Shown here: piece after piece, positions 1 through 9,434 of the stretch
Position numbering within the stretch: the first letter of the stretch is position 1
Layout: each line of letters starts with the position of its first letter
Assembly: GCF_015521605.1 (NCBI RefSeq)
Contig: NZ_WANV01000041.1
Coordinates: 62,001-126,000, forward strand
Direction of reading: 5' to 3'
DNA: 64,000 nt
Source: Thermococcus sp.
GTDB taxonomy: Archaea > Methanobacteriota_B > Thermococci > Thermococcales > Thermococcaceae
The notes under the pieces: generated by a model
Seen by the model: only the letters and a program-made list of their open reading frames with translations
Told to the model about the DNA's origin: nothing
Databases searched by the model: none
Program-made: the position numbers and the translations under genes

Positions 1-1330
1 CGGGCTTCTCCTCCTTCAGCGTGTAGATTTCGGCGAGTGAAGCGCTGGGACAGAGGAAGCAGCCTATTCTATCCAGGCGGTCCTCGTAGAGCGGGTTGTA
101 TTTGAGTCCACGGGAGAATATGTAGAGCCAGACCTCAAGGGCGCGCCAGTGGAATATCGGCGAAGCACCGGTCTCGTTCGGCACCCAGGGGTTCTTCCAT
201 ACCCTGGGCTGTTTGAAGCGCTTTATGCTCTCGTACTTCCTCTGGCCGACGAACATGAGGACTCCTCTGGGGTAGTTCTCCTTTATCGCCATCGTTATGG
301 GGCCGAGCTTCGTGACCTTACAGCACCAGCGGTAGTCCCTTCCCGGCGGCGAGAAGACGTGGAGGGCGCGCCAGAACGCATCTCCTGCGTCGGCAACTAT
401 GAACTTAATCCCCTTTGGTTCGAGCTCCTTCCTCAGCTCCTCGACGTATTCGAGCGTCTCCGGGAACTCTATGCCGGTGTTGTTAAAGAAGACAGTGAAG
501 CCCTCGTCGCCGAACTCCTCCAGAGCCAGGCCAAGAACTGCTAAGCTGTCCTTTCCGCCTGAAAAGGCGACCGCTATTGGAAGGTCGGAGTACTTAGCAG
601 CGACCTTCCTCATGAAGCGCCTGGCTTCCACAACTTTGTGCTCAAGCTCGATGGAGTTCGCCCTGAGAACGTCCTCCATCGTGGCCTTCCTGCCCTCGCG
701 GTGGTTCACGCTCTTCTGCCGCCTGACCTTGACGCCGGTTCCGCGCTCTTTGTTGGCTAAGGCTTCGTAGTCCTTCTTCGCTATGCCGGTCGCGATGACC
801 TCTCCGTTCTCCGAGACAAGGATGACGTCATCCCCGCGTCTTATGCTCTTATCCGCCTCGATTATCCCGACCGGGAGGAGGTTTGAGCCGCCGAGTATGG
901 GTTCTACAGCGCCCTCATCGACGATTATCCACTTCCTCATGGACTTTCCGAATCGCTCCCAGAGGGCAATGGCCCCCTCGACCTTTAATCCAGGCTTCCA
1001 CTTCAGCTCCAGAGGATCGAAGCGTATCCACCCAAAGACGTAGCCGTCGAGGATTATCTCGTAGGCGTCGTCCTCTCCAGGGGTCTTGTTGAGGAGAACC
1101 ACCTTTCCGTCGAAGAGCTCGCCAAGGTCAACGCCGTAGTGCTCCCTGAAGACCGAGCGTATGAAGTCGATGTCCTTCTCAAAGGCAAAGCGCAGGTCGC
1201 CGGGGGGCGTGATGTTGAGGCGGAAAACACTCTCCTCCCCGTGAACGGCACAGCTATCGCCGATGAGCGGGACGTTGCACTTCTCGCACCAGTTTATGTA
1301 AGCCTTACCGAGGAAGACCGGCCTTCCCAT
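1..1330 (-). CDS. PAPS reductase-like protein with zinc-ribbon and PUA domains (partial)
   Basis: The gene runs off the left edge, so its C-terminus is missing. From the ATG at 1330 the protein begins with a zinc-ribbon-like segment (WCEKC near residue 13 and another Cys near 24). A PUA-like segment follows at about residues 130-185, then an ATP-pyrophosphatase/PAPS-reductase fold with the P-loop SGGKDS near residue 255. A Cys-rich GCFLCPS motif lies close to the window edge. Fusions of this kind are known in Thermococcales as PAPS reductase-like proteins. The PUA domain points to an RNA substrate, for example tRNA thiolation, rather than sulfate assimilation; that is inference. A TATA-like element at 1358-1366 (read on the minus strand) lies about 30 bp upstream. 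Confidence 0.8.
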   Translation of the reverse strand, partial: MGRPVFLGKAYINWCEKCNVPLIGDSCAVHGEESVFRLNITPPGDLRFAFEKDIDFIRSVFREHYGVDLGELFDGKVVLLNKTPGEDDAYEIILDGYVFGWIRFDPLELKWKPGLKVEGAIALWERFGKSMRKWIIVDEGAVEPILGGSNLLPVGIIEADKSIRRGDDVILVSENGEVIATGIAKKDYEALANKERGTGVKVRRQKSVNHREGRKATMEDVLRANSIELEHKVVEARRFMRKVAAKYSDLPIAVAFSGGKDSLAVLGLALEEFGDEGFTVFFNNTGIEFPETLEYVEELRKELEPKGIKFIVADAGDAFWRALHVFSPPGRDYRWCCKVTKLGPITMAIKENYPRGVLMFVGQRKYESIKRFKQPRVWKNPWVPNETGASPIFHWRALEVWLYIFSRGLKYNPLYEDRLDRIGCFLCPSASLAEIYTLKEEKP

Positions 1331-1454
1331 TTGTCTCACCCGAGGGTGAAATGGAGCGGGGGTTTATAAAGGCGATTGCCCGCACAGTATCTTCCCCAAG
1401 GTTTTTAAACAGTTTAACTCAATGTTCTACGAAGAATCACTGGAGGCGATAGTA

Positions 1455-2414
1455 ATGACAGTATTCGCTGGTGCCGCACTGGTGATACTGGGTGTTTTTC
1501 TTTTGATAATGCTCCTGCTGAGCGTAAAGGTGATACGGCCGTACCAGAAGGGCCTCGTCGAGCGTCTTGGAAAGTTCAACAGGATCTTAGAGCCGGGAAT
1601 ACACTTCATAATCCCCTTCATGGAGCGCGTCAAGGTCGTGGACATGCGCGAGCACGTCGTCGACGTTCCGCCCCAGGAGGTCATCTGTAAGGACAACGTG
1701 GTCGTTACGGTCGATGCGGTGGTTTACTACCAGATCCTCGACCCGGTAAAGGTCATCTACAACGTCAGCAACTTCCTCATGGCCATAATCAAGCTCGCAC
1801 AGACCAATCTCCGTGCCATCATAGGTGAGATGGAGCTCGACGAGACGCTCAGCGGGAGGGACATAATCAACGCCAAGCTCCGCGAGGAGCTCGACAAGAT
1901 AACCGACCGCTGGGGCGTCAAGATAACGCGCGTCGAGATACAGCGCATAGACCCGCCGAAGGACATTCAGGATGCAATGGCCAAGCAGATGACCGCCGAG
2001 AGGGAGAAGAGGGCCATGATACTCCTCGCGGAGGGTAAGAAGGAGGCCGCCATCAAGGAAGCCGAGGGACAGAAGCAGGCGGCGATACTCAAGGCCGAGG
2101 GTGAGAAGCAGAGACAGATACTCGTTGCGGAAGGTCAGGCCGAGGCAATAAGGAAGGTTCTTGAGGCGCTCAGGCTCGCCGACGAGAAGTACCTCACGCT
2201 CCAGTACATCGAGAAGATGCCCGAACTCGCAAAGTACGGCAACCTCATAGTCCCGTACGACACAGAAGCGCTCATTGGCCTGCTGAGGATACTTCAAAAG
2301 GTCAAGGAAACGCCTCTCCCGACCCCTCCCAAAGATGACAACCGGGGAAAGGAGAGCGCACCGGCCAACCTCCCCGCGGACGAGCTGAAAAAGCTTAAGA
2401 ACCTGATGGAGTGA
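1455..2414 (+). CDS. Stomatin/prohibitin (SPFH) family membrane protein
   Basis: A 319-residue protein with one N-terminal membrane helix (about residues 5-28). An SPFH domain follows (IRPYQKGLVERLGKF onward), then a long charged coiled coil rich in A, E, K and Q with the repeated unit AEGxKxAAI. SPFH proteins oligomerise at membranes. In Pyrococcus they are paired with NfeD proteins, as here. I chose ATG 1455 rather than 1422 because GGAGG lies 7-9 bp upstream of 1455. TATA-like AGGTTTTTAAA sits near 1398. The next gene starts 18 bp after the stop, so the two are probably co-transcribed. Confidence 0.9.
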   Translation: MTVFAGAALVILGVFLLIMLLLSVKVIRPYQKGLVERLGKFNRILEPGIHFIIPFMERVKVVDMREHVVDVPPQEVICKDNVVVTVDAVVYYQILDPVKVIYNVSNFLMAIIKLAQTNLRAIIGEMELDETLSGRDIINAKLREELDKITDRWGVKITRVEIQRIDPPKDIQDAMAKQMTAEREKRAMILLAEGKKEAAIKEAEGQKQAAILKAEGEKQRQILVAEGQAEAIRKVLEALRLADEKYLTLQYIEKMPELAKYGNLIVPYDTEALIGLLRILQKVKETPLPTPPKDDNRGKESAPANLPADELKKLKNLME

Positions 2415-2432
2415 CTTACACCGGTGGTGGAG

Positions 2433-2852
2433 ATGGACATACTCCCCCTTTCCCTTTTGATTCTTGGACTGCTCGTGATAGCCCTTGACATGATGGTGAC
2501 CGCATTCATAACCCCCATCGGAGTTGCCATGGCCGTTATGGGCATCCTTCTTGGATTCGGGGTCAGTTTCAACGAGAGCTTCGTCGCGGCGCTCATCTCC
2601 GCGGTGGTGACTTACATGCTCGTCGGCAGGTACATAAAGAGGGACGTCCAGGATGCGGGAAAGGGCAAGTACACCTTCGAACTGAAGGGCAAGCGCGGAA
2701 AGGTCGTAGAAATCGGGAGGGATCACTACATAGTCGAGCTTGAGGGCGACAGGTGGATAGCGCTCAGCGAGAAGGATGAAAAGCTGAAGATAGGCGAGAC
2801 CGTCGAAGTCGTCGACGTCGATGGTGTCAAGCTCATAGTAAGGAAAGCCTGA
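2433..2852 (+). CDS. Short NfeD family membrane protein
   Basis: A 139-residue protein with hydrophobic helices in the first ~65 residues and a soluble C-terminal domain of about 70 residues ([23 protein letters not shown] onward in outline), as expected for the NfeD OB-fold. There is no room for the ClpP-like protease domain of long NfeD proteins, so this is the short type. It follows the stomatin gene, the usual genomic partnership. GTG codons lie at 2424 and 2427, but ATG 2433 has GGTGG five bases upstream and is preferred. Its 3' end overlaps the convergent amidohydrolase gene by 20 bp. Confidence 0.85.
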   Translation: MDILPLSLLILGLLVIALDMMVTAFITPIGVAMAVMGILLGFGVSFNESFVAALISAVVTYMLVGRYIKRDVQDAGKGKYTFELKGKRGKVVEIGRDHYIVELEGDRWIALSEKDEKLKIGETVEVVDVDGVKLIVRKA

Positions 2853-4095
2853 CCTCCTCCCACAGCTCTTCCAGCGTTTTTCCCAGCTTAAGCAGTATCC
2901 CGTTTTTATAGACGGGCTCCCCGTTCACCATGACCAGCTCGACGTCGCTTCCCCTCGCGGAGTAGACGATGTGGGAGTACGGGTTCTCACCCGGCAGGAA
3001 TTGGGGCTTTCTGGCGTTGAGCAGAATGACGTCCGCCAGGTAGCCCGGCTTTATGAGGCCGGCCTTCAGTCCGAGGGCCTTCGCGCCGCCGAGGGTCGCC
3101 CAGCGGAAGACCTCCCGCGCCGAGGCGACGTCGGTTCTCTTTTTCCAGACCTTGTTAAGAACCCCAGCAAAGCGCATCTCCGTGAACATGTCCATCAGTC
3201 CAACGGGGTTGGGCGAATCGTTGCCAAGGGCTATGTTGGTCCCGTTTTCGAAGAGTTCCACTATTGGGGCCATCCTCCCCTCAAGCTTTGCCATGCTGAG
3301 GGAGCAGTGAACCAATGTAGCACCGCTCTTCGAGTAGAGGAGAACCTCGGAACCGTCAAGGTAGATCCCGTGCACTCCGATGAGACCGTCCCCGAGAACA
3401 CCCGCCTTCTGGAGATATTCGACGGGGGATAGGCCGTAGCGCCGTTTGACCTCCAGCACTTCCCCCTTGCTCTGAGAGAGGTGGACGTGAATGAGCGCGC
3501 CTCTCTCGCGGGCAAATTCCCCAATCTCACTCATCAGCTCAAGGGAAACAGTGTTTGTGGCATGGGGGGCAAGGGTGGGGGTCACGAGCTCACCCATCTT
3601 TTCCCAGCGCTTGTAAAAGCGGAAGCCCTCCTCTGGCTCGGCAATTGGAAACTCCACCGCGTCCATGATGGTCTGGCCGACGAAGGCTCTGATCCCAAGT
3701 TCCCCGGCGGCTTTGGCTATCTCTTCCGCGAAGAAGTAGTGGTCGTTTATGACCGTGGAGCCGTTTGAAAGTGCCTCGGCCATGCCCAGCAGCGCCCAGC
3801 GACGAATCTCCTCGCGCGTCCACTCAAGCTCCGCCGGCCAGATGACGTCGTTGAGCCACCGCTCGATAGGGACGTCCTCCCCGAGTCCCCTGAACTTCGC
3901 CATCGCGACGTGGGTGTGGGCGTTGACGAATCCCGGCAGGATCAGGTATCCCTTCCCCCCATAGACCTCATCAACACCGTACTCGCCCAGCCTCTCGACC
4001 GGGACAACGTCTCTGATTGCGGGCCCATCTATTACAACCGCAGAGTTCTTCCTGACCCCATCTCCATCCACGACGGTTCCGATAAGTGCCTTCAT
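2833..4095 (-). CDS. Amidohydrolase, MTA/SAH deaminase type
   Basis: A 420-residue metal-dependent hydrolase of the amidohydrolase superfamily. It shows the N-terminal HTH metal site ([20 protein letters not shown]), a later HVHLSQS segment, GVHG and LGNDSPNP, matching the order of metal and catalytic residues in the 5-methylthioadenosine/S-adenosylhomocysteine deaminase and chlorohydrolase group. The usual role would be deamination of adenosine-type nucleosides, but substrates vary in this family. It lies 47 bp downstream of the last archaellum-operon gene on the same strand. A TATA-like AAGCTTTAA near 4130 could give it its own promoter. The 3' end overlaps the convergent NfeD gene. Confidence 0.82.
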   Translation of the reverse strand: MKALIGTVVDGDGVRKNSAVVIDGPAIRDVVPVERLGEYGVDEVYGGKGYLILPGFVNAHTHVAMAKFRGLGEDVPIERWLNDVIWPAELEWTREEIRRWALLGMAEALSNGSTVINDHYFFAEEIAKAAGELGIRAFVGQTIMDAVEFPIAEPEEGFRFYKRWEKMGELVTPTLAPHATNTVSLELMSEIGEFARERGALIHVHLSQSKGEVLEVKRRYGLSPVEYLQKAGVLGDGLIGVHGIYLDGSEVLLYSKSGATLVHCSLSMAKLEGRMAPIVELFENGTNIALGNDSPNPVGLMDMFTEMRFAGVLNKVWKKRTDVASAREVFRWATLGGAKALGLKAGLIKPGYLADVILLNARKPQFLPGENPYSHIVYSARGSDVELVMVNGEPVYKNGILLKLGKTLEELWEEVRLSLL

Positions 4096-4142
4096 GCTCT
4101 CACCGGAGGGAGTTGGAAGCGGAGCAAGTTAAAGCTTTGGGT

Positions 4143-6080
4143 TCACCTCTCCTCCATTCTGGCCGCTATCCACGCGAGGAGCAGAATGAACACGATTCCT
4201 CCCACAAAGGAACCCCCGATGTAGATGAGCTTTTCTTTCAGCGGAACCCCCTCCGATGCGGTGGCGGTTGCGTTGCTCTCGTTGCTGGGTACGGGGACCT
4301 TTATTATCTCCGTGACCACCTTGGGCTCACAGTCCGAGCTGGTGTTTTTCGCCACGGAGGCGTTTTCGGGAGCCGGCGCTGGAGGGGTCGCCGTCACGCT
4401 TATCGTGGTGGAGTTGTAGAACACCTTCCCGTGACTCTCAACCCCGGCGCTGATTTCATACTGCCCGGGGGCCAGCGGGATTGCGGTGATGGAGTACATC
4501 CGGCTTTCGTTTGGAGCTAGGGTGTCAGTCTTTGTCAGCCATTTCCCGTAGGCTGTGAAGTTCTCCGCTATGGAGCCAAAACCGCTGGGAAGGGCTACGG
4601 TGAGTGTGAAAGAAAGCCCCGTGTTTCCTGTGTTCATCACGGTCACGTTCACAGGAATCCTTGAGCCGACGGTACCGTTCGATGCCGATACAACGATACG
4701 GTAGCCGATTTCGGCAGGGAAGACCACTATCTCCCGTTTCTCTGAGCTGAAGCTTACCCGCTCCACGCCGTAGCAGGATAGAGCGTAGGGGGCGTGACCG
4801 ACAACCACCACACCGCCGAGGGTCAGGTTCCCTGCCTTCTCGGGGAGTATTCTGAGGGGAATTTCAACCGTCTTGCCCTTTGGAATCTCCTCCAGATACC
4901 TCGGATAATCGTTTAAGATGCGGAACCCCTCCGGGAGGTCGAGGTTCAGCTCAACGTATCTGAGGTCGCTCGGCCCCTCGTTCTTTATGATGACCTCGGC
5001 GTCGAAGGGGGTAAACTGTACGGCGTTGTCAGGGGCGATGAACGAAACGTTTAGGAGCGCCACGTCGCTTACTTTTGGCACCCTGGCCTCGTCTATGAAC
5101 GCGACCACGTGGACTTCCGTAGCCCCCTCACGATTTCTGGAGGCGGTCGCCCCCAGGAGAAGGCCGCCGTAGTAGAGCCCCGACGAGAAGCTGCCCACGG
5201 AGATAAAGCCCGACCTGATGACCCTACCGCAGGGATTCATTATCGAGACGTAGGCACTGTCGTTGAACACTTTGTCTATCCTCAGGAGATAGGGTCCCAG
5301 TTTTTCCGTTTTTCCCTCCCTGAGCCAGCCATCAAAGGATGGCAGAACCTTAACACGGACGTAGGCTCCATTCAGCCTTATGGAAGCTTTGAGGTACTCA
5401 GAGCCCACCAGTTCACCAACGCTTATGACCAAACTCCCGGTGTCTATCGTATCACCCGGTTCGGCCAGGTACTGTCTGCCGTCGACGCGGACGTCAACTA
5501 TCTCCGTCAGCTGGCCGTCCTGGGGCGAAACCGTGTAGTTGTAGAACACGACGCTCCACTCGCCCACCGATACGTTCTGGCCCCTCCTCAGATAGCCGTC
5601 GAAGAGAAGGGGCATCGGGGTCAGCAGTACCCTGAGGTTGCCATAGGAGACCTCCTTTCCGGAGGGACAGTTAATTTCCTTTGAGGTGTTCCCGCTGGTT
5701 ATCTGCAAAACGCCTCCCTTCTCGCTCACGGACTTCAGGAGCAGCTCGTATTCACCCGCGATGAGCCTCTCACCCTCCAGGAGGTAGGGAAACTCGTAGG
5801 TTGTGTTCAGGTACGTGGCCTCGGATGTGTATATGACGTCGTAAAGGGAGAACGAGTAGTCGTCCCACAGAATGCTGCCGCCGATTGGAATAACCCTCAT
5901 TCCCACGCCGCTGGGATACGCCAGCACCGAACCGTCCTGGAGCGATATGTCCTTAACGAAAACCTCACCACCTTCCGGCCCCACCTTGAGCGGAAAAGCC
6001 AGCCAGCCGCTTATTGACGAAGTGGCTGCAGCCTCGGGCAGCAGGATGAGGGCCAGGAGGAGAACAGGCAATTTCTTCAT
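4143..6080 (-). CDS. Archaellum-operon surface protein with C-terminal membrane anchor
   Basis: A 645-residue protein with an N-terminal signal peptide (about residues 1-20), a long extracellular beta-rich region and one C-terminal membrane helix followed by a short basic tail (AARMEER). The middle holds NEW3/CARDB-like Ig folds, seen as FDAEVIIKNEGPSDLRYVELNLDLP and IPVNVTVMNTGNTGLSFTLTVALP in outline. The N-terminal half has degenerate units of the form (F/S)xGxLRxG at about residues 24, 165 and 255. Many NxS/T sequons are present. ATG 6080 overlaps the flaJ stop (ATGA) and has GGAGGTGAT upstream, so it is translationally coupled to flaJ. Function is unknown; position suggests a cell-envelope or stator-side partner of the archaellum. 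Confidence 0.75.
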   Translation of the reverse strand: MKKLPVLLLALILLPEAAATSSISGWLAFPLKVGPEGGEVFVKDISLQDGSVLAYPSGVGMRVIPIGGSILWDDYSFSLYDVIYTSEATYLNTTYEFPYLLEGERLIAGEYELLLKSVSEKGGVLQITSGNTSKEINCPSGKEVSYGNLRVLLTPMPLLFDGYLRRGQNVSVGEWSVVFYNYTVSPQDGQLTEIVDVRVDGRQYLAEPGDTIDTGSLVISVGELVGSEYLKASIRLNGAYVRVKVLPSFDGWLREGKTEKLGPYLLRIDKVFNDSAYVSIMNPCGRVIRSGFISVGSFSSGLYYGGLLLGATASRNREGATEVHVVAFIDEARVPKVSDVALLNVSFIAPDNAVQFTPFDAEVIIKNEGPSDLRYVELNLDLPEGFRILNDYPRYLEEIPKGKTVEIPLRILPEKAGNLTLGGVVVVGHAPYALSCYGVERVSFSSEKREIVVFPAEIGYRIVVSASNGTVGSRIPVNVTVMNTGNTGLSFTLTVALPSGFGSIAENFTAYGKWLTKTDTLAPNESRMYSITAIPLAPGQYEISAGVESHGKVFYNSTTISVTATPPAPAPENASVAKNTSSDCEPKVVTEIIKVPVPSNESNATATASEGVPLKEKLIYIGGSFVGGIVFILLLAWIAARMEER

Positions 6081-7795
6081 GGCATCACCTCCAGGGTGCC
6101 TATCAAAACCCCCGAGAGGGAGGAAAAGGTCATCATCTTGCCCATCACAGCAGTTCCTATGTACTCGCCAAGCGCCGCCAGCCATACAAGGACGACGAAG
6201 TAGTAAATCGTAATCCCGAGATGTCCCCCGTCCGCGAACTTTATCGAGAGCGCTGAGAGGATGCAGTGGACTATCAGTATCACCATCAGAATGTAGTTCG
6301 TTATCTCAAGACCGCTCTTGGAGGGGACGAAGATTATGTTCTGGAGGAAGTCCCCCTGGATGGTCAGGTTTGAAAAGAGCTGGTTCATGTAAACCGCGAC
6401 CTGAAAGGCCGCCGCAACGGAGAAAGCAAAGGCACCGGTTATTCCGTATATAACCCCCCTGAAGCTGGCAACTGTCTGTGCACGCTTTCTCCTGAGCCTT
6501 ATCAGGCGTTCAAAGTTCCTTGAGATTACCATTCCAACGTAATCCGGCTCGGCACCGAGCTTTATGCTCTTGTTGAATATCTCCGAGAAAATGCCTATCA
6601 GCCAGCTTCCGGTGTCTATGGTGAAGTAGCGCCAGGACTTGCTGTTGTCTATCCTCATGGATACCCTGCGGTAGAGGTTTCGTATGTCCCTTGTGAGGAC
6701 TCCGAAGTCGTGGGAGCTGAGGTATTTGAGCACGAGGGGGAGCGCAGCGCCGCTCGCGGCCAGCGATGAGCTGAGGCTCCTCATGAATGCCGGGAAGTTC
6801 TCGTCCTTTACCAGAATGGCCTTTTCCTCCTTTTCCAAGACCTTGCCGAGGTACATGAAGGGGGAGAGTATTATGGCCACCTGGATGAGGGGGGGAACGT
6901 TGAGCCTCGGCCGTATAACGAGAAGGACAACGACGGCCGCGACGATACTTCCTGCGAAGGATATCAAGGCCGCCTTGATGAACCTGGCCTTCCTCTCGGA
7001 GGTCATGGCGTAGTCGGCCCATATCTTGTCCTCCGGCATCCTGTACTTTATGACGAGCATTATTCCAATCTCTGTGGCAAGGACGAGCACAAACATGAAG
7101 GCGCTCAGACTGACGATGTCCTGTCCGGTCAGTATCGGACCTATAATTATGAACGTCACCATGAAGACGACCGAGATTATCAGGGAGGAGTACACCTCCT
7201 TAAAGACGTCCAGATCGTAAAGGGTTCCCTCGTAGAAGGTCTCGTAGTCGTCCATAACGGTCTTCTGCTCCTGGAGGAGGTAGTCCCTGAGCTCAACACC
7301 GCTGTCGAGGGAATATGCGAGCCTGTCCAGAAAGTCCGCGAAGACCTTGCTGGGCGTTCTCCTGGCCAGGAACCTCAGGGCTTCTGGCATTCCCCTGTGG
7401 AGCTTGGCTATGAGGTAGTACACCTTCTTCATGTCGCTGGCTATGGGTTCGAGTATCTTTTCCGTGGCGAGGTTCCAGACCAGCTCGCTCCTGCTGACGT
7501 CGCTCGTCGAGAGAACCGCGAAGTATGTGGCAAAGTAGGGGATCTTGGAGTTTATCTGCACCCTCTTGTTGCTGATCTTGGCATACGGGTATCCGACGGC
7601 GTAGATGAGGGGCAGGAGCGGAATCGCGTAGAGGGCAAAGGTTATTGCACTTGAGATGGTGACAAACCTCTTGAGAACTGAAACCGCGGCGAAGAGCGCC
7701 ATGGCACCAACTAGGCTGGGCAGGAGCACCTTCCTGAAGTATTCGTGCATCGTGATGCCGGACTGTGCCAGCACTCCGGCCTTCTCTCCAGCCAT
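6077..7795 (-). CDS. flaJ: Archaellum assembly membrane protein FlaJ/ArlJ
   Basis: A 572-residue polytopic protein. Hydrophobic helices lie near residues 28-72, 205-260 and 275-320, with further pairs towards the C-terminus, separated by basic cytoplasmic loops. This is the T2SF-type arrangement of FlaJ, the membrane platform that works with the FlaI ATPase to build and rotate the archaellum. It sits directly downstream of flaI (9-bp gap) and its stop overlaps the start of the next gene. Length and order match the Thermococcales archaellum operon. Confidence 0.93.
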   Translation of the reverse strand: MAGEKAGVLAQSGITMHEYFRKVLLPSLVGAMALFAAVSVLKRFVTISSAITFALYAIPLLPLIYAVGYPYAKISNKRVQINSKIPYFATYFAVLSTSDVSRSELVWNLATEKILEPIASDMKKVYYLIAKLHRGMPEALRFLARRTPSKVFADFLDRLAYSLDSGVELRDYLLQEQKTVMDDYETFYEGTLYDLDVFKEVYSSLIISVVFMVTFIIIGPILTGQDIVSLSAFMFVLVLATEIGIMLVIKYRMPEDKIWADYAMTSERKARFIKAALISFAGSIVAAVVVLLVIRPRLNVPPLIQVAIILSPFMYLGKVLEKEEKAILVKDENFPAFMRSLSSSLAASGAALPLVLKYLSSHDFGVLTRDIRNLYRRVSMRIDNSKSWRYFTIDTGSWLIGIFSEIFNKSIKLGAEPDYVGMVISRNFERLIRLRRKRAQTVASFRGVIYGITGAFAFSVAAAFQVAVYMNQLFSNLTIQGDFLQNIIFVPSKSGLEITNYILMVILIVHCILSALSIKFADGGHLGITIYYFVVLVWLAALGEYIGTAVMGKMMTFSSLSGVLIGTLEVMP

Positions 7796-7804
7796 TTCAC
7801 CACC

Positions 7805-9433
7805 TCACAGCCTGAAGCTCAATCCCTCGATTCCCTTTTCGTAGAACGCCTTGATTTCGCGGTGCACGGCGTGGTAGTCGGTTATCCCAAGCTCCGCCAT
7901 CCTCTTGATTATCCGCGCCCTAAGGAAGAGCTCGTTGTATATCTCCTTGGGGTCTTCGTAGCCGGCGACCTCGGCTATCTTCCTCTCCAGGATGTACGAG
8001 TTGTTCATCCCACGGAAGATGTGCCTGTCAGTCACCGAGTCCCACTCAAAAACGTTCCTCGTCGCGACGCCGCCGAGCTCCTCGTAGTAGCCCTCTATCT
8101 CGACAACGCTGAGAACCCTTCTCAGGAACCTGCCGCGGACGTAAACGGCCTGCTGGAAGAGTGCTATGTTGAGGTTGTCGATAAAAGTGACTGGGATGTT
8201 TATTGGAGAACCCGTGAAGCGCTGTATCATCTTCCTTATATCGCCGGCGTGAAACGTTGCCATGACCGGGTGTCCCGTCTGCATCGCCTGGAAGGCTATG
8301 GCACCCTCCGCTCCACGGATCTCACCGACGACGATGTAGTTCGGCCTTGAACGCAGGGCCGCTTTGAGCAGGTCAAACAGCGTGACCCTGCTCTCCTCCG
8401 GGCCCCTCTCACGGGTCGTGAGCCTCTGCCAGTTCTTGTGGGGCACCACAACCTCCGGTGTGTCCTCTGCGGTGTATATCTTGGCGTCCGGTTTGATGAA
8501 CGGAATAATCGAGTTAAGCGTCGTCGTTTTTCCACTCGCGGTCTCACCGCAGACGAAGATGCTCATGCCGTATTCGAGGGCCAGCCAGAGGTATGCAGCG
8601 ACCTCGGCCGAGAAGGTGTTCCACTTGACGAGCTGGACGACGCTGAGCGGTGTCGCCGAAAACTTACGGATCGTAGCGCTCGGGCCCTGGATGCTGACGT
8701 CCGGAGAGTAGATTATGTTGATACGCGAACCGTCAGGCAGGGTTCCGTCAACAATAGGGTTCTTATCGCTGACGGGCCTTCCCATCCTTTCGCTGAGGTT
8801 CTTGAAGTAGTCGGCCAGGCGGAGGTTGTCACCGAAGGTTATGTTGGTCTCCATCGCATCGAAGATCTTGTGGATGAGCGAGACGTAGTTGGCGCCTATT
8901 ATGTGGATATCCTCGATGTAAGGATCGCGCATGAGCGGTTCGAGGGGACCAATGCCAACGATGTCCCTCTTCAGGAGGTAGCGGAACTTTGCGACCTCCT
9001 CCGCTGTGAACGAGACCCTCCTACGGCTGAACAGTCCCCCGCCAATCTTACCGAGTGCCTCGTCCATGAGGTCATCCAGAAAGCGCTCGAACTCTTCGCT
9101 GTCCTCGGGGATTCTCTTCTCCGGCGCAAGCTCCAGTATCTTGTCCTTAAGGATGTCGTACTTCCTCTCCTCCTCCGGGCTGGTTATTCTTGGCTCAACG
9201 ACGATGTATCTCTTTTCGGTATTTATGTCGCCGTAGATGTGGATGAATATAGGGTCTCCAACGGGGTAGATTATGTTTGGGTACTTTATGTCCTTCATGT
9301 CCCTGCTGAGCTGGGGATAGAACTCGGGGAACTTGCCGGTCTTTTTGACGAACCTGTCTATGTAAGCCCTCAGGTGGGGATTCCGCGCCATTGCAGCCTC
9401 GATGCTGTCACTGATGTTCTTCCCGACGGGCAT
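7805..9433 (-). CDS. flaI: Archaellum motor ATPase FlaI/ArlI
   Basis: A 542-residue GspE/PilT-type secretion ATPase that powers archaellin export and archaellum rotation at the cytoplasmic membrane. Walker A is GETASGKTT near residue 292. An Asp box-like EDTPEVVVPHK, a Walker B region (NYIVVGEIRGAEG) and a His box (ATFHAGD) follow in order. ATG 9433 is preferred over the upstream in-frame codon at 9457 because it lies just after the flaH stop with GGTGGTG upstream. It is part of the flaB-to-flaJ operon. Confidence 0.95.
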   Translation of the reverse strand: MPVGKNISDSIEAAMARNPHLRAYIDRFVKKTGKFPEFYPQLSRDMKDIKYPNIIYPVGDPIFIHIYGDINTEKRYIVVEPRITSPEEERKYDILKDKILELAPEKRIPEDSEEFERFLDDLMDEALGKIGGGLFSRRRVSFTAEEVAKFRYLLKRDIVGIGPLEPLMRDPYIEDIHIIGANYVSLIHKIFDAMETNITFGDNLRLADYFKNLSERMGRPVSDKNPIVDGTLPDGSRINIIYSPDVSIQGPSATIRKFSATPLSVVQLVKWNTFSAEVAAYLWLALEYGMSIFVCGETASGKTTTLNSIIPFIKPDAKIYTAEDTPEVVVPHKNWQRLTTRERGPEESRVTLFDLLKAALRSRPNYIVVGEIRGAEGAIAFQAMQTGHPVMATFHAGDIRKMIQRFTGSPINIPVTFIDNLNIALFQQAVYVRGRFLRRVLSVVEIEGYYEELGGVATRNVFEWDSVTDRHIFRGMNNSYILERKIAEVAGYEDPKEIYNELFLRARIIKRMAELGITDYHAVHREIKAFYEKGIEGLSFRL

Positions 9434-9434
9434 G

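Noticed and set aside
1587-2726. 379-codon minus-strand frame opposite stomatin and NfeD
   Set aside because: Shadow of two recognised genes in GC-rich DNA; it crosses both of them and has no motif.
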